Below the pieces are notes generated by a model. That model searched no databases. It worked only from the letters and a program-made list of their open reading frames with translations, and was not told where the DNA came from. Source: Bryobacterales bacterium (GTDB lineage: Bacteria; Acidobacteriota; Terriglobia; Bryobacterales; Bryobacteraceae). Taken from it: 64,000 nt of DNA. Numbering within the stretch: the first letter of the stretch is position 1; the number at the start of each line of letters is the position of its first letter. The translations under genes and the position numbers were made by a program. The stretch is from positions 1-64,000 of the forward strand of contig PNAJ01000133.1 of assembly GCA_003170295.1 (NCBI GenBank), given 5' to 3'. This document shows positions 9,523 through 18,280 of the stretch, in pieces.

Positions 9523-10299
9523 TTAGCCGCCCCCCGGCAATTGCCCCCCGTTGCCGCCCGTGTCGCCGAAACCATTACTGCCTTCCACCGTACAACCCAG
9601 ATCCACATGCAGCATCCGCAGCCTGCGCGATGTCGCCGTAATGTAGTAATAAGCTGGGTGGATCGTCCCGAAATGCGGAACGTAGATCCCGTGTCCTCTG
9701 CGCGTCATCCCGCGCGGAAGCTTCGCCGGAATACGCGCCAGGGTACAGGCGAAAAGGCCGTTGTGAAGCGGAAGCTTGTTGCCCTTTTTGGGATACAGCG
9801 CAAGGTCGTTCAGCTCCTTCCGAATCGCGGGATCGTTCTCGTAAGCGGTGTTGAGCTTCTCCCAGGTGCTCAGTTCGCTGAACAACCCGACCGCGAGATC
9901 GAGGTCGATTTCATGCCCCGCGATGCGGAGACCGTGAAAGCGCGTTCCGTGCAGGATGAAGGACCCCGGCGAGCTTCCGTCGTCCGGATGTTTGGTGGTG
10001 AGCCGCGTCACGAATCGATCGCAGTTGACGATGTTGAGAAGGTTCAGATCCTCCATCACAACCGAAGCGAGTGTGCCATGGGCTTTGTCGCGCTCGCTGT
10101 AGCTGCTGACTACTTGGCTCTCCATCGACCCGATCGAAAGGTAATCCAGATGTCTGAAATTCTCGACACGTACCTTACCGAATCCTGCGCCGATAGCAGA
10201 AGCAATCGACGCCTGAAGCGGCATGGTGTCGACAACCGGAAGTGTAATATGGCCTGAGGCTCCGACCGCCTCTGTGTGATAGAGAAAAGTTGGTGGCAT
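9523..10299 (-). CDS. Unknown protein in the sigma/anti-sigma/CHAT operon
   Basis: A 258-aa protein I cannot name. It has no signal peptide and no membrane segment. It looks beta-rich, with the internal phrases SVVMEDLNLLNIVNCDRFV, FHGLRIAGHEIDLDLAVGLF and YVPHFGTIHPAYYYIT, and ends in a glycine-rich tail (GFGDTGGNGGQLPGGG). ATG 10299 is chosen because the open frame further upstream overlaps the anti-sigma gene by 59 bases and adds a basic, unstructured segment. It lies 16 bases after the anti-sigma gene and 21 before the CHAT gene. It could be a substrate, an inhibitor or a sensor partner of the CHAT protein. Confidence 0.7.
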   Translation of the reverse strand: MPPTFLYHTEAVGASGHITLPVVDTMPLQASIASAIGAGFGKVRVENFRHLDYLSIGSMESQVVSSYSERDKAHGTLASVVMEDLNLLNIVNCDRFVTRLTTKHPDDGSSPGSFILHGTRFHGLRIAGHEIDLDLAVGLFSELSTWEKLNTAYENDPAIRKELNDLALYPKKGNKLPLHNGLFACTLARIPAKLPRGMTRRGHGIYVPHFGTIHPAYYYITATSRRLRMLHVDLGCTVEGSNGFGDTGGNGGQLPGGG

Positions 10300-10315
10300 G
10301 TGGTTGGGAATTAGC

Positions 10316-10984
10316 TTACTTGAATCGAAGTGTGAATGGGAAGCGCGCCAGTTCGGTCTCTTTACCCGCCCCATCGACGCCCTGCATCACCAGCATGTAT
10401 TGACCGGCGGCTAGCTTGTGCGAAGGAACCAGCATGTGAATCGTTTCATCGGATGGGTCGGCCGTAACAGGCAGTGTGAACTTCTCCGCGCCCGACGATG
10501 CGTCGCGCAGCACCGCGCGATAAGACGCATAATCGCCCTCCCACGACCGGTCGAGATAGAGCGTGTAAAATCTCGACCCGGCCGCCGGCGAGACAAACGT
10601 TTCCTCACCGCGCGCCTGCGCATATAGAGGATACGCCGAGATTTCCTGAGCGTTTTGCCGCATGGCAAACGCCAGGTATCCCGCGAATATGCCAATCAGC
10701 AGTGCGCCAAGCGCCACTGCCCATGGACTCTGCCAAAGAGGCGAAAACCCCCACCAGTTTGCCGCGCTCTTCGGCACGGTCGCGCTCGCGGGAATCGGGG
10801 CCAGATCCTGCTCGAGAAATACAGCGCGAGCATTCTCTTGAAAAATAGTCAGTGCCCTCAGCTCCTCCGAACACTGAGGACAATCGAAGAAATGTCGTTC
10901 GAATTCTTCGACCTCGGACACGGACAGGTCGCCGAGCATGTACCGCTCAACTGCCTTCGCTTGTTCCGCATCCAAGTGATCCAT
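10316..10984 (-). CDS. Zinc-finger transmembrane anti-sigma factor
   Basis: A 222-aa protein with an N-terminal zinc-binding anti-sigma motif H31-x3-C35-x2-C38 (HFFDCPQC). A single membrane helix at about 89-108 (AVALGALLIGIFAGYLAFAM) is followed by a periplasmic beta-rich domain. Proteins of this plan hold a sigma factor at the membrane until a signal changes the zinc site or the membrane domain. It lies 64 bases downstream of the sigma gene in the same operon, so that sigma factor is the expected partner. The periplasmic domain (KFTLPVTADPSDETIHMLVP) would be the sensing part. Confidence 0.88.
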   Translation of the reverse strand: MDHLDAEQAKAVERYMLGDLSVSEVEEFERHFFDCPQCSEELRALTIFQENARAVFLEQDLAPIPASATVPKSAANWWGFSPLWQSPWAVALGALLIGIFAGYLAFAMRQNAQEISAYPLYAQARGEETFVSPAAGSRFYTLYLDRSWEGDYASYRAVLRDASSGAEKFTLPVTADPSDETIHMLVPSHKLAAGQYMLVMQGVDGAGKETELARFPFTLRFK

Positions 10985-11048
10985 CTTCCATTCGCCTCAC
11001 GTAGTTATATGTCTTCAAACCGCTCATCGTTTCATCGCGCGACGCTTT

Positions 11049-11654
11049 TCACGGCTGATCCCGGCCATCTTTATCGAGCGCGGCCCGAAACCGGATTTTC
11101 GCTCGATGGACTAGTACTCTCAGATAGTCCCGATTCACGTCGAATCGCTTGCAAACATCAGCCTTGTCGGCGTCTTCTAGAAACACCGCTCGCAGAATCC
11201 GCCGATCCTTCTCCGGCAATTCATCCAGTACGCTGCGAACCAGATCCTTGCGCTCCCGCGTCACCGCTTCGCGCTCAGGATTCGCACTCCGGTCCGCCAT
11301 CTGAAGCGCATCCTCCGGCATCGCGGGATGGCGAGTGGAGGCGCGCAGCAGCTCCATCATCACGTTGATCGCAACCGAATGTACGTACGCCCCGAGCCGC
11401 TCCGGATGATCCATCAATTTATCGGACCGCAGAAAATTCAGCACCCGCAGAAAGGTTTCCTGCCGGATATCGTCGATTAATTGCCACGATCGCAGACGAT
11501 AGCGCAGCGATAATCGGATCGCATTCGTGAAATGAACAACAAAATGCCGCTCCGTATCGGCATCGCCCTGGCGAAGCCGGACCAGATAGTCATTATCGAA
11601 GGGCGTTTTGTTCAAGTATTTTAGGATACTCCAGCCCGCCAACGGCGCGTTCAA
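11049..11654 (-). CDS. ECF-like sigma-70 family RNA polymerase sigma factor
   Basis: A 201-aa protein with sigma region 2 (LIDDIRQETFLRVLNFLRSD, about residues 58-75, the promoter -10 contact) and region 4 (LPEKDRRILRAVF, DVNRDYLRVLVHRAKIRFR, about 148-190). There is no region 3, as in ECF sigma factors. It heads a four-gene operon with its anti-sigma factor, an unknown gene and the CHAT lipoprotein gene. The gene is divergent from the Lhr helicase gene with only about 19 bases between the chosen starts, so its promoter must overlap the helicase 5' region. Autoregulation is likely for this family but is not shown by any motif I can confirm. Confidence 0.9.
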   Translation of the reverse strand: MNAPLAGWSILKYLNKTPFDNDYLVRLRQGDADTERHFVVHFTNAIRLSLRYRLRSWQLIDDIRQETFLRVLNFLRSDKLMDHPERLGAYVHSVAINVMMELLRASTRHPAMPEDALQMADRSANPEREAVTRERKDLVRSVLDELPEKDRRILRAVFLEDADKADVCKRFDVNRDYLRVLVHRAKIRFRAALDKDGRDQP

Positions 11655-11673
11655 GTGGAGTTACCCTAATAAG

Positions 11674-14600
11674 GTGCCGCTCTCCCGCTTCGATAGCTTA
11701 ACACGCCGCTGGTTCACGGATCGCTTCCCCACCGTGACCGAGCCACAATTGCTCGGCTGGCCGGAAATTCAGGCCGGCCGCGATGTCCTGATCTCCGCCC
11801 CCACTGGCTCCGGGAAGACCTTGGCCGCATTCTTGATCGCCTTGGATTCTTTAGTCCGAAAGTCCCGTTCGGGCGAGCTTAACAATCACACCGAGGTTCT
11901 CTACGTCTCGCCTCTGAAAGCGCTCAGCAACGACGTGCAGAAAAACCTCGACGTGCCCTTGTCCGGAATCGCGGAGTTGGCCGCCGAGCAGGGGATTCTA
12001 CTCGCGCCGATCCGCACCGCCGTCCGCACCGGCGACACGCCCGCTTCTGAGCGCCTGCGCATGATGAAGCACGCGCCCCACATTTTAGTCACGACGCCCG
12101 AATCGCTCTTCATTCTGCTCACATCGGAAGGTGGACGCAAAATGTTGCGCGGCGTGAAGACGCTCATCCTCGACGAAATTCACGCGGTCGCTGGATCGAA
12201 GCGCGGCTCGCATCTAGCGCTCTCCGTCGCGAGACTCGAAGCCCTCGTCGCCGCACCGCCACAAAAGATCGGCCTCTCCGCCACCGTCAGCCCTATCGAA
12301 CAAGTCGCGCAGTTTCTTGGACGCGACCCAAAAATCATCCAGATCGGCCATCGCCGCGCCATGGACCTCGCCGTCGAAGTGCCGCGCGACGAATTGAGCT
12401 CGGTCGCGAGCAATGAGATGTGGAAGGACATCTACGATCGTCTCGCGACGCTCGCACTCGAACATCGCACCACGCTGGTGTTCGTCAACACGCGCCGCTT
12501 ATCGGAAAAAGTCGCGCATCATCTAAGCGAGCGACTGGGCGAAACCGCCGTCCTGCCGCATCACGGGAGTCTTTCGCGCACCCTCCGTCTCGAAGCGGAG
12601 CAGCGTTTGAAACGTGGCGAACTTCGCGCCGTCGTCGCCACCGCATCTCTCGAACTCGGGATCGACATCGGCACCGTGGACCTCGTCTGCCAGATCGGAT
12701 CGCCCCGCTCGATCGCCGCCGCCCTGCAACGCGTGGGCCGCGCCGGCCACTGGGTCGGCGCGCTGCCGAAGGGCCGCCTGTTCTGCACCACGCGCGATGA
12801 ATTGATCGAGTGCGCCGCGCTGGTCCGCGCCATTCGCGCCGGTTTGCTCGACAAAATTGAAATCCCTCACGCGCCTCTCGATATCCTTGCGCAGCAGTTG
12901 GTCGCCGCCGCAGCCACCGGCGAATGGAAGGAAGACCATCTCTTCGACCTCGCGCGCTCCGCCTATCCCTATCGCGATCTCACGCGAAAAAGTTTCGACT
13001 CCGTCATTGAAGTTTTGTCGGAAGGTATCGCCACCATGCGCGGCCGCCGCGGCGCGATGCTGCATCGCGATCAGGTAAACGGCGTCATCAAAGGCCGTCG
13101 CGGCGCGCGCCTCATCGCCATCACCAACGGCGGAGCGATTCCCGAAACCACGCAATACCAAGTGATCGCCGAGCCTGAGAACACGCTCGTCGGCACGCTC
13201 GATGAGGATTTTGCGATTGAGAGCCACTCGGGCGACATCTTTCTGCTTGGCACTACATCGTGGCGCATCAAGCGCGTGGAAGCGGGCCGCGTCCGCGTCG
13301 AAAATGCGCACGGCGCGCCCCCGACCATTCCCTTCTGGGTGGGCGAAGCCCCCGGCCGCACCGTCGAGCTCTCGCACGAAGTATCGCGTCTGCGCGAAGA
13401 CATTTTTGTTGCCACCAAGCACCCTCAGTTTGCATCGCTGGTGGGACAGGTGGGACAGGCGGTTTCGCCTCTCAATCTTGAACCGCCATGCGTCAGCATG
13501 CGGACAGACACCGATGCCGTCGCGTTTCTCCAACGCGAATGCTCCCTCGATAAGCGCGGCGCCGAGCAAGCTGTCGAATACGTACAAGCCGGTGCGCGAG
13601 CCCTCGGCGTTGTGCCCAGCCAGGACGTCATTGTCGCCGAACGATTTTTCGATGAAGGCGGCGGCATGCAGCTCATCATCCATTCGCCGTTCGGCACGCG
13701 CATCAATCGGGCATGGGGCCTCGCGCTGCGAAAGCGCTTCTGCCGCACGTTTAATTTCGAGCTGCAAGCCGCTGCCACCGACAACGGACTCGTCCTGTCG
13801 CTCAGCGATCAACATTCTTTCCCCCTCGAACTGGTCTTCACCTTCCTAAAAACGCCCACGGTGGAGCACGTGCTCACGCAGGCGATGCTCGATTCGCCTC
13901 TGTTCGGCGCGCGCTGGAAATGGAACGCGCAGCGTGCGCTCGCCGTGCTGCGCTTCGCGGGAGGCCACAAAGTTCCGCCGCCTCTGCAACGCATGCGCGC
14001 CGACGATCTTCTCGCCGCCGTCTTTCCCGATCAGGTGGCGTGCGCCGAAAATCTCACCGGAGAGATTCGTATTCCCGACCATCCGCTCGTCAACGAAACC
14101 ATTGCGAATTGCCTCGAAGAAGCGATGGATTTGAAAGGACTCATCAGGATTCTCGATCGCATCGCCGACGGCACTCTCCGCACCGTCGCCGTCGATACGC
14201 CCGAGCCATCGCCCTTCTGCCACGAGATTCTCAACGCGAATCCCTACGCCTATCTTGACGACGCGCCTCTTGAGGAACGCCGCACCCGAGCCGTGCAGAT
14301 TCGCCGCACTCTTAATTCCGACGACGCGGGAGGCATCGGCGCGCTCGATCCCGCAGCAATCGCGCAGGTCGCCGACGAGTCCTGGCCCGTCGTTCGCGAT
14401 ATCGATGAGCTGCACGATGCACTGCTAACGCTCATCATCCTGCCGCCCGTTGAACACTGGACTTACTTTTTCGAACAGCTCCACTCTAAGGGCCGAGCAA
14501 GTCTAGTCAACGGCCAATGGGTCGCGACCGAGCGGCTTGATAAGACCGGTGACTTCGTCTCGATCCTGCGCGGATGGATGGATTCCATCGGTCCCACGAC

Positions 14601-15795
14601 GACGGAGGCGCTGGCAACACGGCTCAGCCTGCCTCTGGTCGAAGTCGAGATCGCACTCGCGCACCTTGAAGCCGAAGGACAGATCCTGCGAGGCTCCTGG
14701 TGTTCCTCCGATGCCGAGTTCTGCCATCGCCGCATCGTCGCGCGCATTCATCGCCTCACGCTGGGTCGCCTGCGCAAGGAAATCGAACCGGTCAGCGCGG
14801 CCGACTTCATGCGATTTCTGTGCCGCTGGCAGCACATGGCGCGGGGCACGCAACTGCACGGCGTCGACGGCCTGTTTCAAATCCTCAGGCAACTGCAAGG
14901 CTACGAAATTCCCGCCGCCGCGTGGGAATCCGTCGTGCTGCCCCGCCGCATTGTCGATTACGATCCCGAACTGCTGGACCGTTTGTGCCTGTCGGGAGAA
15001 ATCGCGTGGGGCCGCCTCTCGCCTCATCGCGCGTTCGATCCAGACTCGCCCACCAAGCGTGTCCGTCCCACTCGGATCGCGCCTATCGCGATTTTCCGAC
15101 GCGAGGATTTTCCGTTTTTAGCCGCTCCGCGCACCGAAACTCCGTTGTCTCATCAGGCGAGCGATGTTCTCGTCGCGCTTCAAAAACGCGGCGCATCGTT
15201 CTTCGTCGAGCTTGTGAAATCGAGCGGACGCCTGGCGAGCGAGGTCGAAGATGCGCTGTGGGAATTGGTCGCAGCGGGTCTGGTCACCGCCGACGGATTC
15301 GATAATCTCCGCGCACTGCTCGATCCCAAACGCCGCGCCGGAGGAACGCAGCGCCCCCGCCATTCCGCTGGACGCTGGGCTTTGCTCGACCGTGCGGAAA
15401 CCGAGGCAACCGACGTAGTATTTTTCGCAAAGCTGCTTCTCGACCGCTGGGGCGTAGTTTTTCGGGATCTTCTGTCGCGCGAACCTCTCGCACCCGCCTG
15501 GCGCGATCTGCTCGTGACTTACCGCAGAATGGAAGCCCGCGGCGAAATTCGCGGCGGCCGCTTCATCTCCGGATTCGTCGGCGAACAATTCGCGAGGCCC
15601 GAAGCAATCGATCTGCTGAGGTCCGTGCGCCGCTCCACATACATGGGCGAAGAAGTAGACGTAGCGCTGGCCGACCCGCTAAATCTTACAGGCATCGTCA
15701 TCCCGGGCCCGCGCTCGAGCGCGCTCACGCAGGGCTCCATCATAATCGGAAGCATGCCAGCGGCCTCAGCCATGGCAATTCTAAACCCAGACTAA
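11674..15795 (+). CDS. lhr: Lhr-type large ATP-dependent helicase
   Basis: A 1373-aa SF2 DNA/RNA helicase of the long Lhr type. Walker A is APTGSGKT with Lys48; the DEAH-type box is DEIH at 167-170. The second RecA domain carries VFVNTRR and VGRAGH. The Lhr core follows, with VERFFDEGGGMQLIIHSPFG and the long C-terminal region. GTG 11674 is chosen because the open frame further upstream overlaps the divergent sigma gene. Lhr proteins act in DNA repair. The coding sequence contains an in-frame repeat insertion around codons 590-612 (VGQVGQAVS...EPPCVSMRTD) in the linker just before the conserved Lhr segment. The reading frame is kept, so the protein is probably functional. Confidence 0.9.
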   Translation: MPLSRFDSLTRRWFTDRFPTVTEPQLLGWPEIQAGRDVLISAPTGSGKTLAAFLIALDSLVRKSRSGELNNHTEVLYVSPLKALSNDVQKNLDVPLSGIAELAAEQGILLAPIRTAVRTGDTPASERLRMMKHAPHILVTTPESLFILLTSEGGRKMLRGVKTLILDEIHAVAGSKRGSHLALSVARLEALVAAPPQKIGLSATVSPIEQVAQFLGRDPKIIQIGHRRAMDLAVEVPRDELSSVASNEMWKDIYDRLATLALEHRTTLVFVNTRRLSEKVAHHLSERLGETAVLPHHGSLSRTLRLEAEQRLKRGELRAVVATASLELGIDIGTVDLVCQIGSPRSIAAALQRVGRAGHWVGALPKGRLFCTTRDELIECAALVRAIRAGLLDKIEIPHAPLDILAQQLVAAAATGEWKEDHLFDLARSAYPYRDLTRKSFDSVIEVLSEGIATMRGRRGAMLHRDQVNGVIKGRRGARLIAITNGGAIPETTQYQVIAEPENTLVGTLDEDFAIESHSGDIFLLGTTSWRIKRVEAGRVRVENAHGAPPTIPFWVGEAPGRTVELSHEVSRLREDIFVATKHPQFASLVGQVGQAVSPLNLEPPCVSMRTDTDAVAFLQRECSLDKRGAEQAVEYVQAGARALGVVPSQDVIVAERFFDEGGGMQLIIHSPFGTRINRAWGLALRKRFCRTFNFELQAAATDNGLVLSLSDQHSFPLELVFTFLKTPTVEHVLTQAMLDSPLFGARWKWNAQRALAVLRFAGGHKVPPPLQRMRADDLLAAVFPDQVACAENLTGEIRIPDHPLVNETIANCLEEAMDLKGLIRILDRIADGTLRTVAVDTPEPSPFCHEILNANPYAYLDDAPLEERRTRAVQIRRTLNSDDAGGIGALDPAAIAQVADESWPVVRDIDELHDALLTLIILPPVEHWTYFFEQLHSKGRASLVNGQWVATERLDKTGDFVSILRGWMDSIGPTTTEALATRLSLPLVEVEIALAHLEAEGQILRGSWCSSDAEFCHRRIVARIHRLTLGRLRKEIEPVSAADFMRFLCRWQHMARGTQLHGVDGLFQILRQLQGYEIPAAAWESVVLPRRIVDYDPELLDRLCLSGEIAWGRLSPHRAFDPDSPTKRVRPTRIAPIAIFRREDFPFLAAPRTETPLSHQASDVLVALQKRGASFFVELVKSSGRLASEVEDALWELVAAGLVTADGFDNLRALLDPKRRAGGTQRPRHSAGRWALLDRAETEATDVVFFAKLLLDRWGVVFRDLLSREPLAPAWRDLLVTYRRMEARGEIRGGRFISGFVGEQFARPEAIDLLRSVRRSTYMGEEVDVALADPLNLTGIVIPGPRSSALTQGSIIIGSMPAASAMAILNPD
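13441..13509. repeat. Repeat-derived insertion inside the Lhr coding sequence
   Basis: GTGGGACAG occurs twice in tandem here, followed by GGCGGTTTCGCCTC, which resembles intergenic sequence at about 15947-15973. The last 30 bases (13480-13509) are an exact inverted copy of 3503-3532. The segment is in frame and free of stops. Confidence 0.8.
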
Positions 15796-15857
15796 AGTCT
15801 GTGACCCGGCGACGCCTTGTGGCAGGCTGAATATGCTGTCTCCGAAGTTGGTTCGGA

Positions 15858-15900
15858 GTGGGGCGGTCCCCCTGGACCGCGGCCGACGCCCTCGTCGGCC
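15858..15900. repeat. GGGGCGGACC-type palindromic repeat, copy 1
   Basis: GGGGCGGTCC-CCCTGGACCGC forms a hairpin, followed by a second one, GGCCGACG-CCCT-CGTCGGCC. Related units lie at 21910-21953 and 22643-22737. This copy sits between the convergent ends of lhr and the GT39-like gene. The 272-base gap between those genes holds only this copy, a GCAGGCGGTTTC segment near 15950 and the GCCGCC-hairpin repeat. Confidence 0.7.
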
Positions 15901-15991
15901 CTCTTTTCCAGTGCCGCGCACAGATCGTTAGGTCGCGATCAAGGTGGCGCAGGCGGTTTCCCCTGCGATCTTCGTTAAATCTCGCCCAAAA

Positions 15992-16042
15992 CTCTTGTGG
16001 GGCAGCCAATTTTGGCGGCAGCCGCCCTTTCAGGCGGCTCTT
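15992..16042 (+). repeat. GCCGCC-hairpin repeat, partial copy 2
   Basis: This 51-base segment, CTTGTGGGGCAGCCAATTTT followed by GGCGGCAGCCGCCCTTTCAG, matches the centre of the composite repeats at 1661-1812 (inverted) and 45501-45635. The flanks found in the other two copies are missing here. Confidence 0.75.
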
Positions 16043-16067
16043 CAACTTTCCTCTCCACTACGCTCCC

Positions 16068-17579
16068 TCAGGGATCTATCGCAATCGGCCGCAGCGACGC
16101 CTCCGGATTGACTGCCACGACAATATCTGTCGAAGCGCCCTTGTAGACAATCGCCAGTCCTTCCTGTTCGATAAATTTCCGATCAAAGAGGCCGTGCAGC
16201 ACGTACACTTGCTTACCCCGTATCGGTTCCGCCCCTGATTTAATCTCCTCGATCGTTTCCCTTCCCGACGCCATGCGATAGAAATTTAGCGCGGCCGTGT
16301 ACCACCAACTGCATCCGATGTCCGTCACTCCGTCCTGGTGGTTGTAGCGCGCCAGCAACGGATAAACGTCCTTCACCTCCGCGTCCCATTTCCATTCCTC
16401 GAAATAGGTGAGCCGAAGGCAGAGCAGAAAATAGCATGCCAGCGTGACCATCGCCGCGATCAATCCACGATGGCACCACACTCCGGCCCAACTGCGTGCG
16501 GGCACAGCGGCGATGATTCCGGCGAGCAGCGTGCACAGAGGCACAAGATAAATCCCGGTTCGACCCTTCGGCAGCAGCAGCCCGAACAGGTGGAATGCCA
16601 GCCAGTGCGTAAAAATCGCCAGCGTTCCAATCGCCAATAGCGCGCTCGCAAACCGTCCCAGCCTCCGCGCACTCGCATCTCGAAGCCACGCGCCTTCGAT
16701 CCTGGTCACGATAAGTTGGCACACACAGTGGATGCCGATAAGAGGAAGCAGCGCGGGCTTCAAATAGTTCATCGCACGATAGAGACCCGCCTTCTCAAAA
16801 TGCGGGTCCAACTGAAACAGCGATGCCTCGACGATGCTGTGCGTCGTCTGAGCGAGCGATGTTGCTCCCCACCAGAGCTGTCCCTTCGGCCAGTTCAAGA
16901 TCGTGTATCCGCAGATCGCAAGCACGACGGAGAGTCCCGGCAGCACACTGGCCACGAGGATATTTGTCACCGGTTCCCTGCCACGCCTCTGGCATGCCCA
17001 GGTGGCAATCGCCAGAAACGCCGCCGCGTCCACGAATGTGAATGAGAAGTTGGCCGTGAAGGACAGTCCCAGAAACAGCGACGCCAGCGCGCACGATTTT
17101 GCAAGCGATCGAGCTTCCTTCTCGCGATGCCACAGCGGCACCGCAATCGCCGCCAGGAGAAAGCCAGTCGCCAAGCCGTAGCCCCGCGCGGCAACCATAA
17201 AATCAAAAATAAAAGGATTATAAGTCAAGCAAATGAAAAGAGACAACTGTAACGTGAATTGACTCGTAATCCGTTTAGACAGGAAATAACAGACGCAAAT
17301 ATAGAGAATCGCCCCGGCAAGCGCCGGAGCGCGGACCGTAATACTGGAAGTTCCCAGCAAGCACGTCGTGATCCACATCAACAACGAATTCAGGACATGG
17401 TTGTTCGAGGAGGGATACCAGATGAACTGCGCCGCTCTTGACGCAAAGAACAGGTAGGTATCCGCTTCGTCGATGGTGACCGATTGCACGCAGGCTCGCA
17501 GGATCGCCCAGAAGATTGCAAACAGAGCGGTCAGCGTCAAACAGAGTTCTTGAAGTACACGTCTATTCACAGGCGTCAT
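16068..17579 (-). CDS. GT39/ArnT-like polytopic membrane glycosyltransferase
   Basis: A 503-aa protein with about 11 hydrophobic segments and an acidic pair in the first external loop (SVTIDEADTYLFFASRAA), as in dolichyl-phosphate-mannose and ArnT-like enzymes of the GT-C fold. These transfer a sugar from a lipid carrier to protein, lipid or glycan on the outer face of the inner membrane. The C-terminal part is soluble (YNHQDGVTDIGCSWWYTAAL). ATG 17579 is chosen for its upstream GGAA; a GTG at 17600 would add seven residues. It stands alone. Substrate and donor are unknown. Confidence 0.75.
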   Translation of the reverse strand: MTPVNRRVLQELCLTLTALFAIFWAILRACVQSVTIDEADTYLFFASRAAQFIWYPSSNNHVLNSLLMWITTCLLGTSSITVRAPALAGAILYICVCYFLSKRITSQFTLQLSLFICLTYNPFIFDFMVAARGYGLATGFLLAAIAVPLWHREKEARSLAKSCALASLFLGLSFTANFSFTFVDAAAFLAIATWACQRRGREPVTNILVASVLPGLSVVLAICGYTILNWPKGQLWWGATSLAQTTHSIVEASLFQLDPHFEKAGLYRAMNYLKPALLPLIGIHCVCQLIVTRIEGAWLRDASARRLGRFASALLAIGTLAIFTHWLAFHLFGLLLPKGRTGIYLVPLCTLLAGIIAAVPARSWAGVWCHRGLIAAMVTLACYFLLCLRLTYFEEWKWDAEVKDVYPLLARYNHQDGVTDIGCSWWYTAALNFYRMASGRETIEEIKSGAEPIRGKQVYVLHGLFDRKFIEQEGLAIVYKGASTDIVVAVNPEASLRPIAIDP

Positions 17580-17728
17580 AAAAATGGTTCCAATTGACAC
17601 AGACTGTGTGTTATTTTTCCGACAGGAAGGAGCGGTTTTTTGCCGCCGGACGCGGATGGGTGACGCCTCAATTATGCAGATAAATCCCGATAATTGTCAA
17701 GCTATTTTAATTCCGCTACAATCGTGAC

Positions 17729-18280
17729 TTGCGCCACTTCTTCCGCCGCGACATCCCTCCCCTCACTCGCATCCTCTTGGTCGAGAGCGGCTCGCGCCAT
17801 CTCTTCGACACGCTGATTCCCAAACTTTATCAAATCTTCGGCGAGGAGACCGTGATCGATCTGATCACGTGCTTCGCCGGCTCGCCCGTTGGTTTTCGAG
17901 GAACCGTATCGCGCGTGACCGATTACACCAAGCCCGAAAGCCGCGCGCAATTGCTCAGCGAATTGAAGTCTCGCGACTACGCCGCCATCGGAATCATCTG
18001 CGCGGCCGAGCCGATCATGACCAAATGGAAATGGTGGCTCGCGGCAAAAATCCCCGCAAAGCTTTTCATCGTCAACGAGAACTGTGATTTCTTCTGGGCC
18101 GATTGGGGCCAGTGGCGCCTCATTTTGCATTTCATATTATTTCGCGCAGGCCTCACCGGCGCGGCCGCGGTCCCGGCCATCGCACGCATGTTGTTTTTCC
18201 CAATCACGTTCACTTACCTGCTGCTCTACGCGGGCGCAGTGCATCTACGAAGGAAGATCCATGAAAGCCATCTACATTGA
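17729..18280 (+). CDS. Unknown protein with two C-terminal membrane helices
   Basis: A 183-aa protein that I do not recognise. The first 115 residues look like an alpha/beta fold (TRILLVESGSRHLFDTLIPK, YAAIGIICAAEPIMTKWKWW, AKLFIVNENCDFFWADWG). They are followed by two hydrophobic segments (LILHFILFRAGLTGAAAVPA and ARMLFFPITFTYLLLYAGAV) and a short basic tail. The start is a TTG at 17729. The arrangement recalls a nucleotide-sugar or glycosyltransferase-like domain held at the membrane, but no catalytic motif is clear. Its 3' end overlaps the oxidoreductase start by 20 bases, which suggests co-expression. Confidence 0.6.
   Translation: MRHFFRRDIPPLTRILLVESGSRHLFDTLIPKLYQIFGEETVIDLITCFAGSPVGFRGTVSRVTDYTKPESRAQLLSELKSRDYAAIGIICAAEPIMTKWKWWLAAKIPAKLFIVNENCDFFWADWGQWRLILHFILFRAGLTGAAAVPAIARMLFFPITFTYLLLYAGAVHLRRKIHESHLH

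Noticed and set aside
8851-10257. Open frame of 468 codons on the plus strand
   Set aside because: It is antisense to the CHAT gene and the 258-aa gene, spans their junction and has no recognisable motif.
12523-13815. Open frame of 430 codons on the minus strand
   Set aside because: Antisense to the Lhr helicase, whose motifs are all in the plus frame. High GC makes long shadow frames common here.
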